Source: Euryarchaeota archaeon UBA128 (GTDB taxonomy: Archaea > Thermoplasmatota > Poseidoniia > Poseidoniales > Poseidoniaceae). From it: 16,605 bases of DNA. The stretch spans positions 1,960-18,564 of the forward strand of contig DALZ01000127.1 of assembly GCA_002496955.1 (NCBI GenBank), written 5' to 3'. How positions within the stretch are numbered: the first letter of the stretch is position 1; each line of letters begins with the position of its first letter. The notes beneath the pieces are model-generated. The model saw only the letters and a program-made list of their open reading frames with translations, was not told the origin of the DNA and did not search any database. Below, in pieces: positions 14,201-16,605 of this stretch. The position numbers and the translations under genes were made by a program.

Positions 14201-14850
14201 AACTGTATACCGCTACTATCAGGAGTATTAATCGTCATGCTAATAGATATATTGCCGATGAACTCTGGTATTTCATCCTCGATTATTATCTGATCATCAA
14301 TACCGTCGAATCTCAAAGCGTAATCAACTGCCGTTCCAACTTCAACAACCCCGTAGACTGGGAAATATTGTGGGTCGTCGTCCAAGTCATTCCACATGCC
14401 GGGCATTATGTTTCCCATGTTTGTCCCTGCAATGTGGACATAATTTTCTGATTCTGATTCTGACGGTTGGCTATCACCCCAATTTCTGTAGTGGAATGGA
14501 GTTCCATCATGCCAGCGGTAATCGCCTTCGTTTTGGTAATCAGAAAGTCCAATCCACAGGTGCCGCGATTGGTTGTCATAATTGGCAAATGTGTCGTATA
14601 TCCATTGATTTTCATCATTGTCATTAACTGTGGTTAGGTAGCCGTCCAGTGCCCGTGCTACTTGGGCAGAATCAGACCATGAACCTTCACTTAGCAGATG
14701 GTAGGTTTTGTTATTTGATGGGTTTACTGCTGTGTGTAATACTTCAATATCTGAGAGTGATTCAGCCTCAGCATTGATTACCACTGTTGGTGCTGCGAAA
14801 GAAATCAAAAAAATGGCAAGTAGAGAAATGGACTTGGCATAGGCATGCAT
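11209..14850 (-). CDS. Large secreted, membrane-anchored multidomain surface protein
   Basis: Protein of about 1,213 residues, probably on the cell surface. Counting from the ATG at 14850: signal peptide 1-29 (cleavage likely after AEA); C-type lectin domain about 38-172 (WIGL at 99, WND at 153-155); LamG/concanavalin-like domain about 177-335; four PPC-like beta modules at about 360-485, 505-637, 645-748 and 756-887; three EF-hand loops at 923-934, 951-962 and 1008-1019 (the third has Arg at the usual Gly); a thrombospondin-3-type DxDxDG stretch 1035-1068; one membrane helix about 1077-1097; then a polar cytoplasmic tail of about 115 residues. It is very acidic and probably binds calcium. 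No PGF motif precedes the helix. The frame opens ten codons earlier at 14880, but a TATA-like box covers that ATG. Likely role, adhesion or glycan binding, is inference. Confidence 0.85.
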   Translation of the reverse strand: MHAYAKSISLLAIFLISFAAPTVVINAEAESLSDIEVLHTAVNPSNNKTYHLLSEGSWSDSAQVARALDGYLTTVNDNDENQWIYDTFANYDNQSRHLWIGLSDYQNEGDYRWHDGTPFHYRNWGDSQPSESESENYVHIAGTNMGNIMPGMWNDLDDDPQYFPVYGVVEVGTAVDYALRFDGIDDQIIIEDEIPEFIGNISISMTINTPDSSGIQFLTMLGDYGWGLYIHDGALAYSSEYSISRHPTSTELIPENTWVEVGVQIEEGVGGYFYIDGAVSGEIPANDANIPQGDFGSNDCYQSGDDCDELIIGKMGAGCDCNFYRGLIDSMTVSSDDIELEWLFLEGEGPITEDESQEFVGDIIGASWVMPDGTIVAQAVELFSDDEVSGISGQAGDQLLFFIEIEQYTRELYIDAYVDFEDWDDWEEYSFDVYFGHDYIPNSWQHDDEILENYNYMWVDYEWPSEGILWMVIIPTTDIEDMTIYTFMDIADPPPSLDEMTELVNEIPVTSQKINPGRGAPDEDRVLYYYVNVTENLSLLTVETYGGSGNVDLAIASQTVPDPFNSFFGWEEPWFEEFDDMGVIGEFIDSNAKSDWSTGPGNDQQVALYDLEPGIYYIAAYTYGKASDFTIVASMSFQPENIDPEDAIELSPGIPYGPLSGYTGLSQYFKIDVPNEIERLEIDLNGGFGEASLYAMLSTSPTASDYTYRSNSPGAGDRIGFNDPTPGMWYILLDTEMVFGDVTITASFEDRYVWEYDGTPIQLFNGEELSGIEAPAGNSLNFYVELDNPGDFLIVQTYGGNGVLEIEVIGETVVLEFDDFFEFFEDDFKADGRQKPGSSYTTESISIESNGENTEQMVYVEFPANGRFDIKLESIEDFSDVTIMASWVDSQFIEPIDEIDDQDSLSVRDTCRDEAEQVMKASDRNSDGVLSEEEFEMVTLNEEKFSFASADINSDGEIEFAEILQLSCSCDNEIKLIFSQLSSNNDPVSIEKLSSEVYENNYDFLDADIDSDRQISLSEVDIIMILCETTFNAFDRDSDGVPDSEDAFPDDPDETKDSDGDGVGDNADLAPSVANEFIYSAGAILAIGLLAMLVLISRGGRKTNQDLAWNDTKQYNISEQMLDLHQPVNNVENNNIPESSNVNYDPKRIDKTPSTAQEINHDNLFEQLLSQPESPPTQLLGMIDENGIETIEYPNGSGYKWQRSDPNNPWIKQ

Positions 14851-14878
14851 GATATCATGATGTGCTTGAATTGACCCC

Positions 14879-14886
14879 ATTAAAAA
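14879..14886 (-). promoter_or_regulatory. TATA-like box for the surface-protein gene
   Basis: TTTTTAAT on the minus strand is centred about 32 bases before the ATG at 14850 and covers the in-frame ATG at 14880. No SD precedes either ATG. If this is the promoter, the transcript starts near 14855 and translation begins at 14850. The gene could also be read through from the upstream gene, whose stop is at 14907. Confidence 0.35.
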
Positions 14887-14906
14887 CTACTGGTATCGTG
14901 AGTTTA

Positions 14907-16605
14907 TCATCGCGAGACCTTCTTGCCACCGATTCTAAGTTCAGTTTCCAGGGGCATCTGGTGTTCCCAAGCAAATTCTTTGACTATTCTCCAACCTTTT
15001 TCTGAACCTTCGTAATCCTTAACTTCGATTATTTTGTTACGTGTGTTGGCTTTGAATGCCGCAACAGGTTCGGCATTTTTGAACACTAAGTATGCAGAGC
15101 CAAAGCCAAATTTCTCCTTCAAAACATCAGCAAAATATGGTGAAATAGGGTCGCTTGGGGGTAGAACAAAATCTCTTATTGGACGGATATTTTTGGCCTC
15201 ATCTAGTAATTCCTTACGCCCCCAACACACTTCATGTAAATCTTCAATTAGGAATCCTTTGATTAATGTGCCATCTTCTTCAAATGAATTCAACACAGAT
15301 TTAATTTCTTCTGGTTTAAATGGTGTTCCAGCCAATCTCATGAATTGTTTGAGTGTAATTATTGGATATTCTTTAACCATATTGCGCAGATATTCTTTCC
15401 GTAATTCAATCGGGTCGATGGTTGAGTTAGGGGTTACTGTTCTAAATCCACCTCTGAAGTCTTGAACTATGTGTCCGGTTCTTATAAGTGGTTGAATCAG
15501 TTTACGGAATTCTGATTGGGATAGTGCATGTCGCTCTTTGAAGATATTTGGGTCAGAATTAGTTGAAAAGAAATCAACAATGTCAAGCAGATCCTCATCA
15601 GCTGGTATACCTCTAATAACCAGTAGATTTTGGAAATGTTCGTAGGTTGCCCATACCTGATGCCCCCTCAAATTAACCCCCTGGTGCAATCTGTTTGCAC
15701 TTGCCATACTTTTCAAATCTGCACGATACACCTCACACCTTCCCCTCAGCGCGAAGTCGTCTCTTACTTCTGGTATTTTCCTCATCGCGATAACCTCGTT
15801 TTCTAGACGCGTGTTTTGATGCAAGAAGTGTCTGTGGAATAAAGCCCGTTCCGCAATCTCTCTTGGCTGTGGGTCTACAACACCACCCCGAATCATTCGT
15901 TCGCCAGTCAACTTAAATCCAATGTTCTCAAGATATCTACGGGTTTCTGGTTCCAGTTGTGAAACAGGCTCGCTATTGAAATTAGTCAACACAGCGACAT
16001 CAACCAACTGGTCTGAATGATTATCTAATAATGTGGAGAACGCCTCACAGAACTCTTCGATATATGCGTTAGGTATGTGTAAATCTTTAACTTCGAGATA
16101 ATCATTGACCTTAAACATCAGTACTTTTCCAATTGGGTCCACGCCCTTGAAGACCGGTAAATACCATCCACGGTCGAGGATGCTCCTGACTTCCCAGATA
16201 AATCTTGAAACGTAGGGATCGGACTGAGTGAGTATTCTTAATTTCCCGTCTTCTCTCCTTGGTCGTTTGAGTAATTCCACTTCACTCGGCATGCAGTAGA
16301 ACGCCTCAGGTTCTGGCACTAATGATACCACTTTTGCGATTTTTCCGGACTTCTCAAGATTCATCAATGCGACAGTCAAATCTTCATAGGATTTGGTGAC
16401 AAAGAACCGCAGTGTATGTGATTTGATCGGCCCCAGCCGATGGATAACATCAACCAGCGAGTCTTCGAAGGATGTTGGTTTGTACACTCCGTGTACTCGG
16501 TGAAACAGGGAGAGTTTACGGCGCCTTCCAATCACATCCTCAAATTGCTTGACCACCAGCATTTGTCTCTCTAAATTATCCAATGCACGCTTTAAGTCAC
16601 GTTGC
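14907..16605 (-). CDS. Two-module winged-helix protein, AlkZ/Lhr C-terminal type (5' end missing)
   Basis: The frame stays open to the right edge: seven codons before the first possible start (TTG, 16583) read as sensible protein (QRDLKRA), so the gene probably begins outside the window. At least 565 residues are visible. Counting from 16583, a winged-helix stretch (about 42-90) is followed by a segment with RILTQSDPYVSR (116-127) and LPVFKG...NDYLEVKD (142-167). A second winged-helix stretch (about 398-445) is followed by FVLPPSDPISPYF (472-484) and KIIEVKD (517-523). These match the pattern of the HTH_42 family, found in AlkZ/YcaQ DNA glycosylases and at the C-terminus of Lhr helicases. No helicase motif is visible, though one could lie upstream. 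DNA binding or repair is likely; the exact role is open. TGA at 14907, 26 bases before the surface-protein frame. Confidence 0.6.
   Translation of the reverse strand, partial: QRDLKRALDNLERQMLVVKQFEDVIGRRRKLSLFHRVHGVYKPTSFEDSLVDVIHRLGPIKSHTLRFFVTKSYEDLTVALMNLEKSGKIAKVVSLVPEPEAFYCMPSEVELLKRPRREDGKLRILTQSDPYVSRFIWEVRSILDRGWYLPVFKGVDPIGKVLMFKVNDYLEVKDLHIPNAYIEEFCEAFSTLLDNHSDQLVDVAVLTNFNSEPVSQLEPETRRYLENIGFKLTGERMIRGGVVDPQPREIAERALFHRHFLHQNTRLENEVIAMRKIPEVRDDFALRGRCEVYRADLKSMASANRLHQGVNLRGHQVWATYEHFQNLLVIRGIPADEDLLDIVDFFSTNSDPNIFKERHALSQSEFRKLIQPLIRTGHIVQDFRGGFRTVTPNSTIDPIELRKEYLRNMVKEYPIITLKQFMRLAGTPFKPEEIKSVLNSFEEDGTLIKGFLIEDLHEVCWGRKELLDEAKNIRPIRDFVLPPSDPISPYFADVLKEKFGFGSAYLVFKNAEPVAAFKANTRNKIIEVKDYEGSEKGWRIVKEFAWEHQMPLETELRIGGKKVSR

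Noticed and set aside
1..16605. tRNA, rRNA, CRISPR array, insertion sequence or attachment site
   Set aside because: No cloverleaf arms, regular spaced repeats, transposase or integrase motifs, or terminal inverted repeats were found. A covariance-model search would be needed to exclude small C/D-box RNAs.

Overview
The window is archaeal and most likely from a Thermoplasmatota lineage, perhaps a marine Poseidoniales (Marine Group II) type. The archaeal part is well supported: it carries a proteasome/SBDS/exosome/eL43/Pcc1 gene string, TiaS, archaeosortase A, a Dph6-type diphthamide ligase, and a proteasome alpha subunit close in sequence to that of Thermoplasma. The lineage is inference from protein similarity, compact layout and surface-protein style. 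No rRNA, tRNA, CRISPR array, insertion sequence or integrase was seen.

Region 1 (1-4397, minus strand) is the conserved superoperon, read from right to left: psmA, sdo1 (SBDS), rrp4, rrp41, rrp42, rpl37ae, pcc1, then the first codons of what is probably prefoldin beta at the edge. Most junctions overlap or abut and carry Shine-Dalgarno (SD) sites. It joins protein degradation, RNA degradation, ribosome maturation and tRNA t6A modification in one transcription unit. The rpoP gene that often lies between rpl37ae and pcc1 is absent.

Region 2 (4398-6557) holds a divergent promoter region with two dyads, a plus-strand Dph6-type ligase and minus-strand purB, whose 3' ends overlap by 24 bases. Region 3 (6558-8349) holds four small genes I do not recognise. 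Three encode membrane proteins; the fourth encodes a RecA/KaiC-like protein whose P-loop lysine is missing. They form two convergent overlapping pairs.

Region 4 (8350-11205) holds tiaS and an upstream HAD phosphatase of the HisB-N/GmhB type on the minus strand, then archaeosortase artA on the plus strand. Region 5 (11209-16605, minus strand) holds a roughly 1,210-residue secreted, membrane-anchored protein (C-type lectin, LamG-like, PPC-like repeats, EF hands, thrombospondin-3-type repeat, one membrane helix, cytoplasmic tail). Upstream of it is a large protein with two winged-helix modules of the AlkZ/Lhr C-terminal type; its reading frame runs off the right edge.

Initiation appears to follow two modes. 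Genes inside the minus-strand operon have clear SD sites. Several genes that open a transcription unit have no good SD, but have an AT-rich TATA-like box about 28-33 bases upstream of the ATG, as expected for leaderless mRNAs. This helped choose several starts.
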